The notes under the pieces were generated by a model that was not told the DNA's origin, did not search any database, and worked only from the letters and a program-made list of their open reading frames with translations. From Bacteroidales bacterium (lineage in GTDB: Bacteria > Bacteroidota > Bacteroidia > Bacteroidales > UBA932), in NCBI GenBank assembly GCA_017529425.1, contig JAFXNQ010000005.1:1-33250 (forward strand): a DNA stretch of 33,250 bases, given 5' to 3'. Shown in pieces: positions 1-8,235 of this stretch. Every line of letters begins with the position of its first letter. The first letter of the stretch is position 1. The translations under genes were made by a program, and so were the position numbers.

Positions 1-1
1 A

Positions 2-337
2 AAGGATAAGCACAGCTACAAGAAATCTGTCATGAACGAGTTTGAATACGAAGAGACTCTGAAAGAATACCGCCAGGAAGGGCTTGAAGAAGGACGTGAA
101 GAAGGCCGTGAAGAAGGGCGCAAAGAAGGACGTGCCGAAGGGCGTGCCGAAGGGCGTGCTGAGGGCCGCAAAGAAGGGCTCGCTGAAGGACGTGCCGAAG
201 GTCGTGCCGAGGGTCGTGCCGAGGGTCTTTCCGAAGGCCGCCGGCAAAGTGCTGCCGCCCTCAAGAAGCTTGGCGTATCTCCAGGTATTATAGCAGAGGC
301 GACTGGCATGTCGCCTGAAGAGATAGAAGATATGTAG
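2..337 (+). CDS. 3' end of Rpn/PD-(D/E)XK nuclease-family transposase-like protein (partial)
   Basis: The reading frame is open from base 2, so the gene begins before the window. What is visible is a basic segment, a short predicted helix (around EFEYEETLKEYR) and then a run of four-residue EGRx units (EGREEGR, EGRAEGR), ending in a small helical tail that contains SAAALKKLGVSPGIIAEATGM. This tail is typical of Rpn-type recombination-promoting nucleases and related PD-(D/E)XK transposase-like proteins, where EEGREEG repeats follow the nuclease domain. The catalytic domain itself lies outside the window, so the family call rests only on the tail. A hairpin terminator follows four bases after the stop codon. 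An internal ATG at 32 exists but is unlikely to be the real start. Confidence 0.6.
   Translation, partial: KDKHSYKKSVMNEFEYEETLKEYRQEGLEEGREEGREEGRKEGRAEGRAEGRAEGRKEGLAEGRAEGRAEGRAEGLSEGRRQSAAALKKLGVSPGIIAEATGMSPEEIEDM
77..240 (+). repeat. 12-nt tandem coding repeat (EGRx units)
   Basis: The segment is built from about thirteen imperfect 12-base units of the form GAAGGxCGTGCC or GAAGAAGGGCGC, each coding E-G-R-A, E-G-R-E or similar. The middle units (about 135-230) are the most alike, which suggests recent unit duplication. The product is expected to be one charged, probably helical, rod. Confidence 0.8.
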
Positions 338-340
338 AAT

Positions 341-367
341 AAGGGTGGCTCACGCCACCTTTTTTTT
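341..367 (+). terminator. Intrinsic terminator, GGGTGGC-type hairpin
   Basis: AAGGGTGGC pairs with GCCACCTTT around a TCAC loop (9 pairs including one G-T) and is followed by a run of T. It ends the nuclease-like gene. The same hairpin core recurs behind several lipoprotein genes in this window. Confidence 0.85.
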
Positions 368-424
368 ACCCGCCAATGATGACATCTACCATTTTCTCAA
401 CTGGTAATATTTTTTTAAGTAAGC

Positions 425-456
425 TCGTTTTTTTAGCTCGTTTTTTATTACATTTG
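425..456 (+). promoter_or_regulatory. Putative Bacteroidota promoter of first cassette
   Basis: TACATTTG at 449-456 matches the TAnnTTTG -7 element and lies 35 bases before the small ORF start at 492. The -33 region is only a T-rich stretch. A short direct repeat, AGCTCGTTTTTT, covers 422-446. This promoter differs in sequence from the one shared by other cassettes. Confidence 0.5.
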
Positions 457-491
457 CCAAAATGAATATTAACTAAAATAAATAGCCCAAA

Positions 492-647
492 ATGAAACAG
501 AAACTGTCTTACGTAGCCCCTCAGATTAGGGAGTATACCATCTCACCTGAGAACGCAATCTTAGGAGCCTCAATATTCCCTGAAATAGATATTGAACCTA
601 TCGAAATCATTCCACAGGGTGATATTTACTCCGAACCGATGTTCTAG
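492..647 (+). CDS. Small conserved peptide, cassette 1 (51 aa)
   Basis: An ATG-started ORF of 51 codons, preceded by a good -7 element and ending 37 bases before the lipoprotein gene at 685. Its N-terminus (MKQKLSYVAPQIREYTIS) and the following PENAILGAS match three other small ORFs in this window (3776, 14206, 16461) in the pattern M-K-x-x-L-x-Y/V-x-x-P-x-I-x-E-Y-x-I-S-x-E-N-A-I-L. The C-terminal half differs from the others: acidic and proline-containing, with no N-rich tail. There is no signal peptide or membrane segment. Conservation at four places, always in the same position relative to a fimbrillin/FISUMP gene, argues that it is real. Function unknown. Short Bacteroidales proteins of similar look are familiar, but I cannot name a family. 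Confidence 0.75.
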   Translation: MKQKLSYVAPQIREYTISPENAILGASIFPEIDIEPIEIIPQGDIYSEPMF

Positions 648-684
648 TCATTAAAGTGTCATTATTAATCTAATCCATACTATT

Positions 685-2697
685 ATGAAAAGAACTCTCA
701 TAGCGGCGATTATGGCCACAGCAGCCATCGCTTTCTCTTGTGCAGAGAGGGAGGAGCCGAGTGATCTTAACGGAGACTCGCTCGTATCAGACCCCATCGC
801 TACTATCGAGGATTTTATCCTTGACGGTACAACCACCAAAACATCGTTATCTATAGGAGATAATAAGGTATTGTTTGCTTTCAATGACGATGACGTTCTG
901 CGCGTCTACCCCGGTTCCAGTCCGTATGGTACCCGTTTCTATGTCGAGGAGAACAAAGGCACATCGTGCATATTCAAAGCAACAGGTTTTAAACTCGTTG
1001 AGGGGGAGACTTATGCCGCATTCTATCCCGGCACAAGTACTGATTATTTACAAAATGCAATCAAGGTCGACTTCACTGGCCAGGTTCAGGGTGAAATCGG
1101 AGCAGCAGACTTCCTCTACGCAGCCGCCATCAAGCCTGTTAACGGTGCTTGCAGATTTTCCATGAAGCACCTAGGCGCTCTGATGCTGATGGATGTTACT
1201 TTTGAAAAGGCTGGCACCTTTAAAGAGCTCTCACTCACCTCATCAAACACTCCGTTTTTCACAGCAGGCACCGTTGACCTTACAGCTGACCCGATCGCTG
1301 TCACTGGTACAACCACTTCCAATACCATCACCCTCGCACTCGGTGGCGCTGACGGCATGTCTGTTGCAGCTGGCCAGACCGTCACTTTCTACATGATGAT
1401 TGCTCCCGTTGATATGTCTAGCAACACAATCACCATGGAACTTAAGAACGGTGATGACGTAATCAGCTCAGAGTTTGTGGGTAAGAACTATGTACCCGGT
1501 AAGGCATACATGGTTTCTGCCGATCCTGGTGAGCCCCTGGGCGACCCCATCGACCTGAGTGCAGAGGAGACAGCAAACACCTATATCGTAAGCGAGCCCG
1601 GCTACTACTCTTTTGATGCGACCATCGCCGGTAACGGCAAGAAGGTTTCCTGGGTAGCTGCTTTCGCTTCCTACGCATATCCGGAATACAGCGCCCGCAC
1701 TGGCTTGAAGAAGTTCACCGGTGACGGCGTAGAGGTTATCCTGAACCAGAACAACTGCGTATCCGATGTAAGTTTCGAAGACGGCAGGATACTGTTCAAG
1801 GCTACCGGTGCCAAGGGTAACGCCAAGCTGACCCTTACTAACGGTGGCGCAAGGGTATGGACCTGGGTCATCTGGTGTACAGACGAGCCCTCTGTTCACG
1901 CCATCACCGTTGACGATGTTGTAACTTATCACATTATGGACCGCAACCTGGGTGCAACCTCAAGCGGTTCTGTCCTTCCTAATTCTATAGAAGATGTGGC
2001 CGGTCTGTATTATCAGTATGGCAACCCTCTGGGCTACACCTGGGAAGAGTTTGAAAATGGTGTTCTGGCGCAGATGAATGGTTCCGCCACTATGAAACAC
2101 GCACTCGCTGATTTCCCCAATAACCCCAACCTTAACTGCACAGTTAATGAGAGGGGCCTCCCTAACGGCGGTGATTACTACTGGTTCTTCCCTGACTTGG
2201 ATGGGGTTCCGGATAAGACTTTGTATGGCAAGCTCTGGGGCGCCGGCTCTATGGTTTCAGAGGACCTGGAGTTCGGAGATATGACAAAAAAGACCCTGTA
2301 TGACCCGTGCCCTGCCGGATATAAGGTAATGGGATGGGACACCTTCGAGGGCTACGATGATGTTGAATATTCCAATGCATTCGGAGTATATGTGGCCGTT
2401 GATGACGGAGACCTGTTCATCCCTTACAATGGTTTCGCATGGACTATTGAATATGGTTATTATTGGGCAGGCAGAGGCCCTTACCCTTGCACTATTGAAG
2501 GTGTGGGCGGCCCCTATGCATCTCTCTGGACTTCCGGCCATAATGGCAAAAATGTAAGCGTCGCTAATGCTTGGGCTGCAAGATCTGCTGACCGTGGCGT
2601 TCGCACTAGTGAGGGGTTAGCCGATGGAACCAGCCATATCGTTGCCCGCGGCCTTGGTGTACGTTGCATATTGGACGAGTTTGGGGATGAAGAATAG
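685..2697 (+). CDS. Fimbrillin-like surface lipoprotein with FISUMP domain (paralog 1)
   Basis: The 670-residue product has a lipoprotein signal ending in AIAFSC (Cys19), and the mature start CAEREE is acidic, as in surface-exported Bacteroidota lipoproteins. Residues about 35-285 look like a fimbrillin/Mfa-like domain: TKTSL, a hydrophobic FAFNDDDVLRVYP stretch, YAAFYP, and FSMKHLGALMLMDVTF. Residues about 297-410 form a second beta-rich domain (ANTYIVSEPGYYSF, NQNNC, WTWVIWCTD) often seen before FISUMP domains. Residues about 415-665 are FISUMP-like, marked by MDRNLGA (about 418), LYDPCPAGYKV (about 537) and GVRCI near the end. It is probably a fimbrial or adhesive surface protein; the ligand is unknown. 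It follows the peptide gene at 492 and is ended by a GGGTGGC hairpin. Long stretches are nearly identical in DNA to paralog 3. Confidence 0.85.
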   Translation: MKRTLIAAIMATAAIAFSCAEREEPSDLNGDSLVSDPIATIEDFILDGTTTKTSLSIGDNKVLFAFNDDDVLRVYPGSSPYGTRFYVEENKGTSCIFKATGFKLVEGETYAAFYPGTSTDYLQNAIKVDFTGQVQGEIGAADFLYAAAIKPVNGACRFSMKHLGALMLMDVTFEKAGTFKELSLTSSNTPFFTAGTVDLTADPIAVTGTTTSNTITLALGGADGMSVAAGQTVTFYMMIAPVDMSSNTITMELKNGDDVISSEFVGKNYVPGKAYMVSADPGEPLGDPIDLSAEETANTYIVSEPGYYSFDATIAGNGKKVSWVAAFASYAYPEYSARTGLKKFTGDGVEVILNQNNCVSDVSFEDGRILFKATGAKGNAKLTLTNGGARVWTWVIWCTDEPSVHAITVDDVVTYHIMDRNLGATSSGSVLPNSIEDVAGLYYQYGNPLGYTWEEFENGVLAQMNGSATMKHALADFPNNPNLNCTVNERGLPNGGDYYWFFPDLDGVPDKTLYGKLWGAGSMVSEDLEFGDMTKKTLYDPCPAGYKVMGWDTFEGYDDVEYSNAFGVYVAVDDGDLFIPYNGFAWTIEYGYYWAGRGPYPCTIEGVGGPYASLWTSGHNGKNVSVANAWAARSADRGVRTSEGLADGTSHIVARGLGVRCILDEFGDEE

Positions 2698-2726
2698 TGT
2701 ATTCTAAGCCTGAATTCTATAAAGGG

Positions 2727-2756
2727 AAAGGGTGGCGAAAGCTGCCCTTTTTCTTT
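2727..2756 (+). terminator. Intrinsic terminator, GGGTGGC-type hairpin
   Basis: AAAGGGTGGC pairs with GCTGCCCTTT around a GAAA loop (two G-T pairs), followed by TTCTTTG. This is a slightly decayed version of the repeated hairpin and ends paralog 1. Confidence 0.75.
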
Positions 2757-2761
2757 GTTTA

Positions 2762-2793
2762 TTTGATTGTTTGCCATTTTCATTGTTCCTTCA
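2762..2793 (+). promoter_or_regulatory. Putative promoter, TTTGATT type
   Basis: TTTG (2762-2765), 20 bases, then TTCCTTCA (2786-2793). The surrounding TATTTGATT-T-TTTG matches the promoters at 3690, 6033 and 14384, so it appears to have been copied with the cassette. Its -7 element is weaker (TTCC instead of TACC). Confidence 0.5.
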
Positions 2794-2825
2794 TCGCTGA
2801 TTTTACGAGTAATACCGATTTCATT

Positions 2826-3679
2826 ATGAAAAGGACACTTTTAGCAGCGATGGCTGCTGCAGCCATCGCTTTCTCTTGTTCAGAGAAGGAAGAACCGGAC
2901 TCACAGAAGGACGACTCATCCATATCTGCCACTACCGCAACCATCGAGGATTTCGTAATTGACGGTTCAACCACTAAAACCACGTATCAGGTGGATTTGG
3001 ATGGTAAAAAATAACATTTCAGTTTACTGATGGTGATGTTCTGAGAATATGGCCCAGCAGCCACGGCTATGGGACCCGTTTTCGTGCCAAAGCGAATAAA
3101 GGTGATTCCTGGATATTCAGGGCAACCGGCTTCAACCTCGTTGAAAACCTGAGTTACTCAGCATTCTATCCGGGCACAAACCGTGAATACGCTAAATATG
3201 CGATCAAGGTTGACTACTCCGATATGAGGCAGGATGACCTCGGCTCTGTAGATTTCCTCTACGCCCCCAACACTAAAGTTGAAAACGGCGCCTGCAGATT
3301 TACAATGAAGCATCTCGGCGCACTGTTACCAATAAAGATTACGCTCAATGAGGCCGCTCGCGCGACTGAGTTGTCACTCACCTCAAGTGATACCCCGTTT
3401 GTCTTGAATGGCAACGTGGATCTGACTGCGGATCCGGTTACAATCACTACTGAAGGAACCACCAATTCTGTTTCCCTTGCACTCGGCACAAAAGCTGACT
3501 CTAACGGTATTTCCCTTGATGCCGGCGATACCACTTTCTTTATGCTGATTGCTCCTGTCGATATGACTGGCAACACCATCTTGCTGGAGCTCAAGAACGG
3601 TGATGACGTAATCGTCAGCAAAGAGATTGCCGGCAAGAACTACAAGGCCGGAAAGGCATATATGATTGAAGTTGAATAG
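2826..3679 (+). pseudogene. Short fimbrillin-like lipoprotein (paralog 2), frameshifted at an A-run
   Basis: Translation from ATG 2826 gives a lipoprotein signal ending AIAFSC and the fimbrillin start (ATIEDFVIDGSTTKTTYQ), then stops at 3012-3014 directly after a run of six A (3006-3011). The homologous continuation (TFQFTDGDVLRIWP, then GTRF, SAFYPG, FTMKHLGALLPI) is in the -1 frame and runs to 3679. Adding one A restores a protein of about 284 residues reading KKITFQFTDGD. It would end just after the fimbrillin domain (GKNYKAGKAYMIEVE), so it never had a FISUMP domain; other paralogs run on from the same point. No peptide gene precedes it, and no hairpin follows it. It is a pseudogene, a slippage-expressed gene, or an assembly error. 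Confidence 0.8.
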
Positions 3680-3689
3680 TTCTTATTTA

Positions 3690-3721
3690 TTTGATTATTT
3701 GTTTTATTCTACTTACCTTTA
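3690..3721 (+). promoter_or_regulatory. Putative promoter, TTTGATT type
   Basis: TTTG (3690-3693), a 20-base spacer, then TACCTTTA (3714-3721). This is a close match to the inverted copy at 14384-14415, including TATTTGATTAT upstream. It would drive the peptide gene at 3776 and the lipoprotein gene behind it. Confidence 0.6.
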
Positions 3722-3775
3722 GCGATAGTTTTTGAACGATACCGATAATAATATAATAACTTAATCAAAAGCAAG

Positions 3776-3916
3776 ATGAAAAGAAAACTCTACGTATCAC
3801 CTGCAATCAAGGAGTATGGAATCTCCCTTGAGAATGCGATTCTCCAGGGCTCAACTACAATCGACCCTGAAGTGAGCATCGACGACATGAATGTCAACAA
3901 CATCAACAACTGGTAA
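3776..3916 (+). CDS. Small conserved peptide, cassette 3 (46 aa)
   Basis: A 46-codon ATG ORF ending 20 bases before the lipoprotein gene at 3937. The protein begins MKRKLYVSPAIKEYGIS, continues LENAILQGSTTIDPEV, and ends with an acidic and asparagine-rich tail (SIDDMNVNNINNW). It is almost identical in protein to the two peptides on the opposite strand (14206-14346 and 16461-16598) and about 94% identical in DNA to the first of these over its last 110 bases, with most differences at third codon positions. That bias indicates selection on the protein. There is no export signal and no cysteine. Role unknown. A leader peptide, a small partner of the lipoprotein or a peptide precursor are all open possibilities. 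Confidence 0.8.
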   Translation: MKRKLYVSPAIKEYGISLENAILQGSTTIDPEVSIDDMNVNNINNW

Positions 3917-3936
3917 ACCTGCAAAAGAGAAAGATT

Positions 3937-5955
3937 ATGAAAAGAACACTCTTAGCATCGATTCTGGCAACTGCTGCCATCGCTTTCTCTTGTACTGTGG
4001 AAGAGCCTGGAAAGAGCGACTCCGTAGTTTTCAACCCCACCGCAACCGTTGCGGACTTCGTACTTGACGGTGCAACAAAGACATCGTTCACAATCAGTGA
4101 CAACAAGGCGTCATTCGCATTCAACGACGATGACATCCTGCGTATTTATCCTTTAAACCCCGTTGGTGACGGTATCCGTTTCACAGTGAAGGATAACAAA
4201 GGTACTTCCTGCGTATTCGACGGTGGCGGCTTCGGCCTTTTCAATGGCCTTTCGTATGCTGCATTCTATCCCGGCAGTGATGAGGTCGTGCCCGATGCAA
4301 CCGAGATACCCGTGAACTATACCGGCCAGGCGATGGCGGCAATAGATGAATATGACCTCAGCAAAGTTGACTACCTTGTAGCCAGCGTCCCTGCCGTAGA
4401 AGGCTCCTGCAGCTTCTCTATGAAACATATCGGCGCACTTATGGTAATGGATGTCACCTTTGAAGAGGGTGGTACCTATACCGAGCTCTCCCTCACCTCA
4501 GACAATGCACCCTTCATCACCGAAGGTATCGTTGACCTTACAGCCGATGAGATATCCATCGAGCCCGAAGGCACATCCGCGACAATCACCCTCGCCCTCG
4601 GCGGCCCTGACGGCATTTACGTAGAGTCAGGCGAAACTGTACGTTTCATTATGATGATTGCTCCCGTTGATATGTCAGAGAGCACCATCCTGATGGAACT
4701 CAAGAACGGTGAAGACGTAATCAGCACAGAGTTTGAGGGCAAAAACTACGAGGCCGGCAAGGCATTCAAGGTTATCGGTTCTCCCGTCGGTCCTGAGGAG
4801 CCCCTGGGCGACCCCATCGACCTCAGTGAGAATGAGACTGCAAACACATACATCGTAAGCGAGCGCGGTTACTACTCTTTCAACGCCACAATAGCCGGCA
4901 ACGGCAAGAAGGTTACCTGGGACACTGGCCATGCTGCTTCCGCATATCCTGAATACAACGCCCGCACTGGCGTGAAGAAATTCAGCGGCGACGGCGTAGT
5001 TGTTACCCTGAACCAGAACAACTGCGTATCCAATGTAAGTTTCGAAGATGGCAGGATACTGTTCAAGGCTACCGGCAAGGAGGGTAACGCCAAGTTGACC
5101 CTCACAAAGGCCGGTGAATATGTATGGACCTGGGTTATCTGGTGCACCGATACTCCAGCAGTTCTCCCCTTCACCTATGAGGGTATCACTTATAACCTGA
5201 TGGACCGCAACCTGGGTGCCATCTCAGACGGTTCTGACGCTACTTCAATTGATGATGTAGCCGGTCTGTACTATCAGTTCGGCAACCCTCTGGGCTATAC
5301 CTGGGAAGAGTTCGAGAATGGTATTCTGGAGGCGAGCAGGAATATGGGCGCCACTATGAAATCCGCACTCGCTGATAATCCCAACGCCCCCAATATGAAC
5401 GTTACCGGAACACCCGCTTCGACAGGCGCTACTGCCGACTGGTATTGGTTCTGGGTTTACAATTCAAGCAAGGCTAACTCTTTGATGGGCAAGCTCTGGG
5501 GCGCCGGAAGCACCTTCAATGACGACCTGCTGTGCGGCTTTGAGAATTCCAAGACCCTGTATGACCCCTGCCCCGCCGGCTATAAGGTTATGGGTTGGGA
5601 CACCTTCCTTGAATACAACGACGTTGATTACGCCAATGCGTTCGGAGTCTATGTACCCGTTGACGGTGGTGCTGAGTTGTTCATCCCTTATAACGGTTTT
5701 GCGTTCTCGAATCAATTTGGCCCCTTCTGGGCAGGAAGAGGTCCTTACCCTGTCACAATAGACGGTGTCGGCGGTCCCTATGCAACACTGTGGACATCCG
5801 GTGCCAACGGCAGAAACGTTGGCTACGCTTTTGGTTGGAAAGCAACTGGTGCAACCAGTGGTCAAAGATCTACTGATGCAATGTCCGACGGAACCAGCCA
5901 TATCGTTGCCCGCGGCCTTGGCGTACGTTGCATTTTGGATGAGTTCGGTGAATAA
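3937..5955 (+). CDS. Fimbrillin-like surface lipoprotein with FISUMP domain (paralog 3)
   Basis: A 672-residue lipoprotein precursor (lipobox AIAFSC, Cys19; mature CTVEEPG). Domain order is as in paralog 1. The fimbrillin-like part covers about 30-285 (TKTSFTISDNKASFAFNDDDILRIYP, YAAFYPG, FSMKHIGALMVMDVTF). The linker domain with ANTYIVSERGYYSF and WTWVIWCTD covers about 300-412. The FISUMP-like part covers about 418-668, with MDRNLGA near 423, LYDPCPAGYKVMGWDTF near 540 and GVRCI near 662. DNA in the linker domain and at the 3' end is close to paralog 1 with long identical runs, while intervening parts diverge, as expected after gene conversion. It sits 20 bases behind a peptide gene and is closed by the clearest copy of the hairpin. 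Likely a cell-surface structural or adhesive protein. Confidence 0.85.
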   Translation: MKRTLLASILATAAIAFSCTVEEPGKSDSVVFNPTATVADFVLDGATKTSFTISDNKASFAFNDDDILRIYPLNPVGDGIRFTVKDNKGTSCVFDGGGFGLFNGLSYAAFYPGSDEVVPDATEIPVNYTGQAMAAIDEYDLSKVDYLVASVPAVEGSCSFSMKHIGALMVMDVTFEEGGTYTELSLTSDNAPFITEGIVDLTADEISIEPEGTSATITLALGGPDGIYVESGETVRFIMMIAPVDMSESTILMELKNGEDVISTEFEGKNYEAGKAFKVIGSPVGPEEPLGDPIDLSENETANTYIVSERGYYSFNATIAGNGKKVTWDTGHAASAYPEYNARTGVKKFSGDGVVVTLNQNNCVSNVSFEDGRILFKATGKEGNAKLTLTKAGEYVWTWVIWCTDTPAVLPFTYEGITYNLMDRNLGAISDGSDATSIDDVAGLYYQFGNPLGYTWEEFENGILEASRNMGATMKSALADNPNAPNMNVTGTPASTGATADWYWFWVYNSSKANSLMGKLWGAGSTFNDDLLCGFENSKTLYDPCPAGYKVMGWDTFLEYNDVDYANAFGVYVPVDGGAELFIPYNGFAFSNQFGPFWAGRGPYPVTIDGVGGPYATLWTSGANGRNVGYAFGWKATGATSGQRSTDAMSDGTSHIVARGLGVRCILDEFGE

Positions 5956-5991
5956 TAGTGTCAACCAGATTTATTCTTACATATTAAAGTT

Positions 5992-6021
5992 AAGGGTGGC
6001 TCACGCCACCCTTTCTTTTTC
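5992..6021 (+). terminator. Intrinsic terminator, GGGTGGC-type hairpin
   Basis: AAGGGTGGC and GCCACCCTT form a perfect 9-bp stem around TCAC, followed by TCTTTTTCTTT. The core is the same as the hairpin behind the nuclease-like gene at 341. Confidence 0.9.
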
Positions 6022-6032
6022 TTTACTCTGTA

Positions 6033-6064
6033 TTTGATTATTTATCAATTTCTTTATACTTTTA
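6033..6064 (+). promoter_or_regulatory. Putative promoter, TTTGATT type
   Basis: TTTG (6033-6036), 20 bases, TACTTTTA (6057-6064). It belongs to the same promoter family as 3690 and 14384, here directly in front of a lipoprotein gene with no peptide gene between. Confidence 0.55.
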
Positions 6065-6096
6065 ATAAATTGTTTTTAACCTAATTGAAACACAAT

Positions 6097-8130
6097 ATGA
6101 AAAGGAAATTATTAGCAGCGATTCTGGCAACAACTGCCATCGCATTCTCCTGTACGGTTCAGGAGACAGGTTCGCTCCAGAAGGAGCTCGTAACCGACCC
6201 TACCGTGACCATTGCTGATTTCGTTTACACAGGACCGGCCACAAAGACGACCCTTTCGCTTAACGAAAACGTCGCATCGTTTGCATTCACGGCAGGCGAC
6301 GTACTGCGCGCATATCCCGTATCTCCCGAGATTGGTGACGGCCTCCGTTTCACCATAAAGGAGAACAAGGGCGCTTCCTGTATATTCGAAGGTGACGGTT
6401 TCGGACTCGAGCCAGGATTGAACTATGCAGCATACTATCCCGGCGGTAGTGAAACCGTGCCTGATGTAACCGCTGTGCCCGTTGACTTCAGCTCGCAGAG
6501 CCAGCCTGCAGCAAGCGAGTGGAACCTCAGCAATGTAGATTTCCTCTACGCTACCGGCATCGAGCCCGTGAACGGCGCTTGCAGCTTCTCAATGAAGCAC
6601 CTCGGCGCACTGTTAATCATTGATGTCACCTTTGAGACGGCCGGCACTTACAAAGAGCTCGTGCTCACATCATCTATGCAATTCATCGTATCGGGTACCC
6701 TTGACCTTACTGCCGACGACGAGAGTGGTTTATTTGCTTATGATGTAAATGAAGATTTAGCTGATTCAATTACTCTGACACTCGGCGACGCGAATGGTAT
6801 GTCAGTTGAGGCCGGCCAGACAGTCACCTTCTTTATGATGATGGCACCCGACGATATGCAGAGCGAAGCCGACCTGACCGTAACCCTCACCGATGTTGAC
6901 GGCAACGACTCAATCATCAAGGAGGGTCAAGGATTTAATTTCGAGTCCGGCAAGGCATACAAGTTTGGCTGTACGGTAGAAGCACCTCTGCCCGGAATTA
7001 ACCTCAGTGCCGAGGAGACCGCTAACAGCTACATCGTAAGCGAGGCAGGTGACTATTACTTCTCCGTTGATGTGGCTGGTAATGGCGCTGCCGGCGTAAT
7101 GCCTAACGTAGCGGGTAATTTCTATCCTGCCGGGGGAACTTATAATCTTCCTCTGGGCGTTTTGGCTTCTGCGCCTTTCGCCGTTCATTTTAACGAAAAT
7201 AACTGCATTGAAAATGTAGTATATCATCCGGAACATAATGCTATCTCTTTCCACGCTACCGGTAACGAGGGTAATGCTAAGATCTCTGTCAATGGCACCA
7301 ACGGAGTTCCGATGTGGACTTGGCTTATCTGGTGCACAGACCAGCCAGATACGTTTACATATACCACTGATATGGGTAACAGCATCACAATAATGGACCG
7401 TAACCTGGGTGCAACGATGGCATCGATCAGCGAGGTCCAGTCTGAGAGTGACATTGCTAAACTCTGCGGCCTTTATTATCAGTGGGGACGTCCCATACCG
7501 TTTATAGCAGATCAGCTTTCAACTGGTACTTCCTTTACTGGTGAAACCGCTATTTCTCAAGCATTCACTTTCTACTATCCTACCTTCCTTATGTATTCGG
7601 CCTCAAGTTGGTATGCTCCTTTCAACTGGGGTGATGCAACTTTAGGCGGCTTTACAAAGGGAAGCGTTTCTAATTTGTGGGGTAATAACAATGTTGAATC
7701 AGTTACATGGCGTCCTGTCGGAAATATTCAGAAGACAATCTACGACCCCTGCCCTCCTGGATATCAGGTGGCTCCTGCTGACTTTATGCACGGCTTTACA
7801 AACACGAATGCCAGTGCAGACCTGACAGCTGATAACTGGGGTGTTTACAGGGCAGTTAACGAAGGCACTGTTTACTTCCCGTACAATGGAAAATGCTCTA
7901 CTACCGGTATGTGTTCCCGCTGGAACGACAGCCGTATGGTCAGCCTTAGCGCTGAAGCAGATGCTAACGATGGCTGCAGTGTCTGCATCTGGTCAAGCGG
8001 CAGTGACAATGGCTGTTATGGCTGGGGGTGGACTGCTAATTATTCCGGACAGACAAGTGCAGGCTGCAGTACTGCAACTGCCGCCGGTTATTGGGCTAAA
8101 GGTATCCGCTGCGTTGCAGACGGCAAATAG
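6097..8130 (+). CDS. Fimbrillin-like surface lipoprotein with FISUMP domain (paralog 4)
   Basis: Start chosen at ATG 6097, because it gives the standard signal peptide (MKRKLLAAIL, lipobox AIAFSC, Cys19); the frame extends four codons upstream to a TTG. The product has 677 residues. The fimbrillin-like part covers about 30-295 (TKTTLSLNENVASFAFTAGDVLRAYP, YAAYYPGG, FSMKHLGALLIIDVTF). The linker domain contains ANSYIVSEAGDYYFSV and MWTWLIWCTDQPD. The FISUMP-like domain shows IMDRNLGAT (about 434), IYDPCPPGYQV (about 549) and a final GIRCVADGK. The C-terminal half is more diverged from paralogs 1 and 3 and is richer in Cys and Trp. It is the only FISUMP paralog without a peptide gene. The N-terminal half is closest to paralogs 7 and 8 on the other strand (SSQSQPAASEWNLSNVDFLYATGIEPV). 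Confidence 0.85.
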   Translation: MKRKLLAAILATTAIAFSCTVQETGSLQKELVTDPTVTIADFVYTGPATKTTLSLNENVASFAFTAGDVLRAYPVSPEIGDGLRFTIKENKGASCIFEGDGFGLEPGLNYAAYYPGGSETVPDVTAVPVDFSSQSQPAASEWNLSNVDFLYATGIEPVNGACSFSMKHLGALLIIDVTFETAGTYKELVLTSSMQFIVSGTLDLTADDESGLFAYDVNEDLADSITLTLGDANGMSVEAGQTVTFFMMMAPDDMQSEADLTVTLTDVDGNDSIIKEGQGFNFESGKAYKFGCTVEAPLPGINLSAEETANSYIVSEAGDYYFSVDVAGNGAAGVMPNVAGNFYPAGGTYNLPLGVLASAPFAVHFNENNCIENVVYHPEHNAISFHATGNEGNAKISVNGTNGVPMWTWLIWCTDQPDTFTYTTDMGNSITIMDRNLGATMASISEVQSESDIAKLCGLYYQWGRPIPFIADQLSTGTSFTGETAISQAFTFYYPTFLMYSASSWYAPFNWGDATLGGFTKGSVSNLWGNNNVESVTWRPVGNIQKTIYDPCPPGYQVAPADFMHGFTNTNASADLTADNWGVYRAVNEGTVYFPYNGKCSTTGMCSRWNDSRMVSLSAEADANDGCSVCIWSSGSDNGCYGWGWTANYSGQTSAGCSTATAAGYWAKGIRCVADGK

Positions 8131-8155
8131 TGCTCTTCACCTCATTCAATAAAGC

Positions 8156-8187
8156 AAAGGGTGGCTCGCGCCACCCTTTCTTTTTTG
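8156..8187 (+). terminator. Intrinsic terminator, GGGTGGC-type hairpin
   Basis: AAAGGGTGGC and GCCACCCTTT form a perfect 10-bp stem around TCGC, followed by CTTTTTTG. It ends paralog 4; its last bases overlap the -33 element of the next promoter. Confidence 0.9.
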
Positions 8188-8215
8188 CCATAATATCATA
8201 TCTTTCATATATTTG
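8184..8215 (+). promoter_or_regulatory. Putative Bacteroidota promoter for the phosphatase/glycosidase pair
   Basis: TTTG (8184-8187), a 20-base spacer and a consensus TATATTTG (8208-8215), 20 bases before ATG 8236. It is distinct from the TTTGATT cassette promoter, so this pair may be expressed under different conditions. Confidence 0.7.
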
Positions 8216-8235
8216 TGAAGATGATATGACTATAT

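Noticed and set aside
77-240. The tandem repeat near the left edge as a CRISPR array
   Set aside because: The unit is 12 bases, in frame and without spacers; it codes an EGRx protein repeat.
6085-6096. A TTG start four codons upstream for paralog 4
   Set aside because: ATG 6097 gives the same signal peptide start (MKR-LLA) as the other paralogs.
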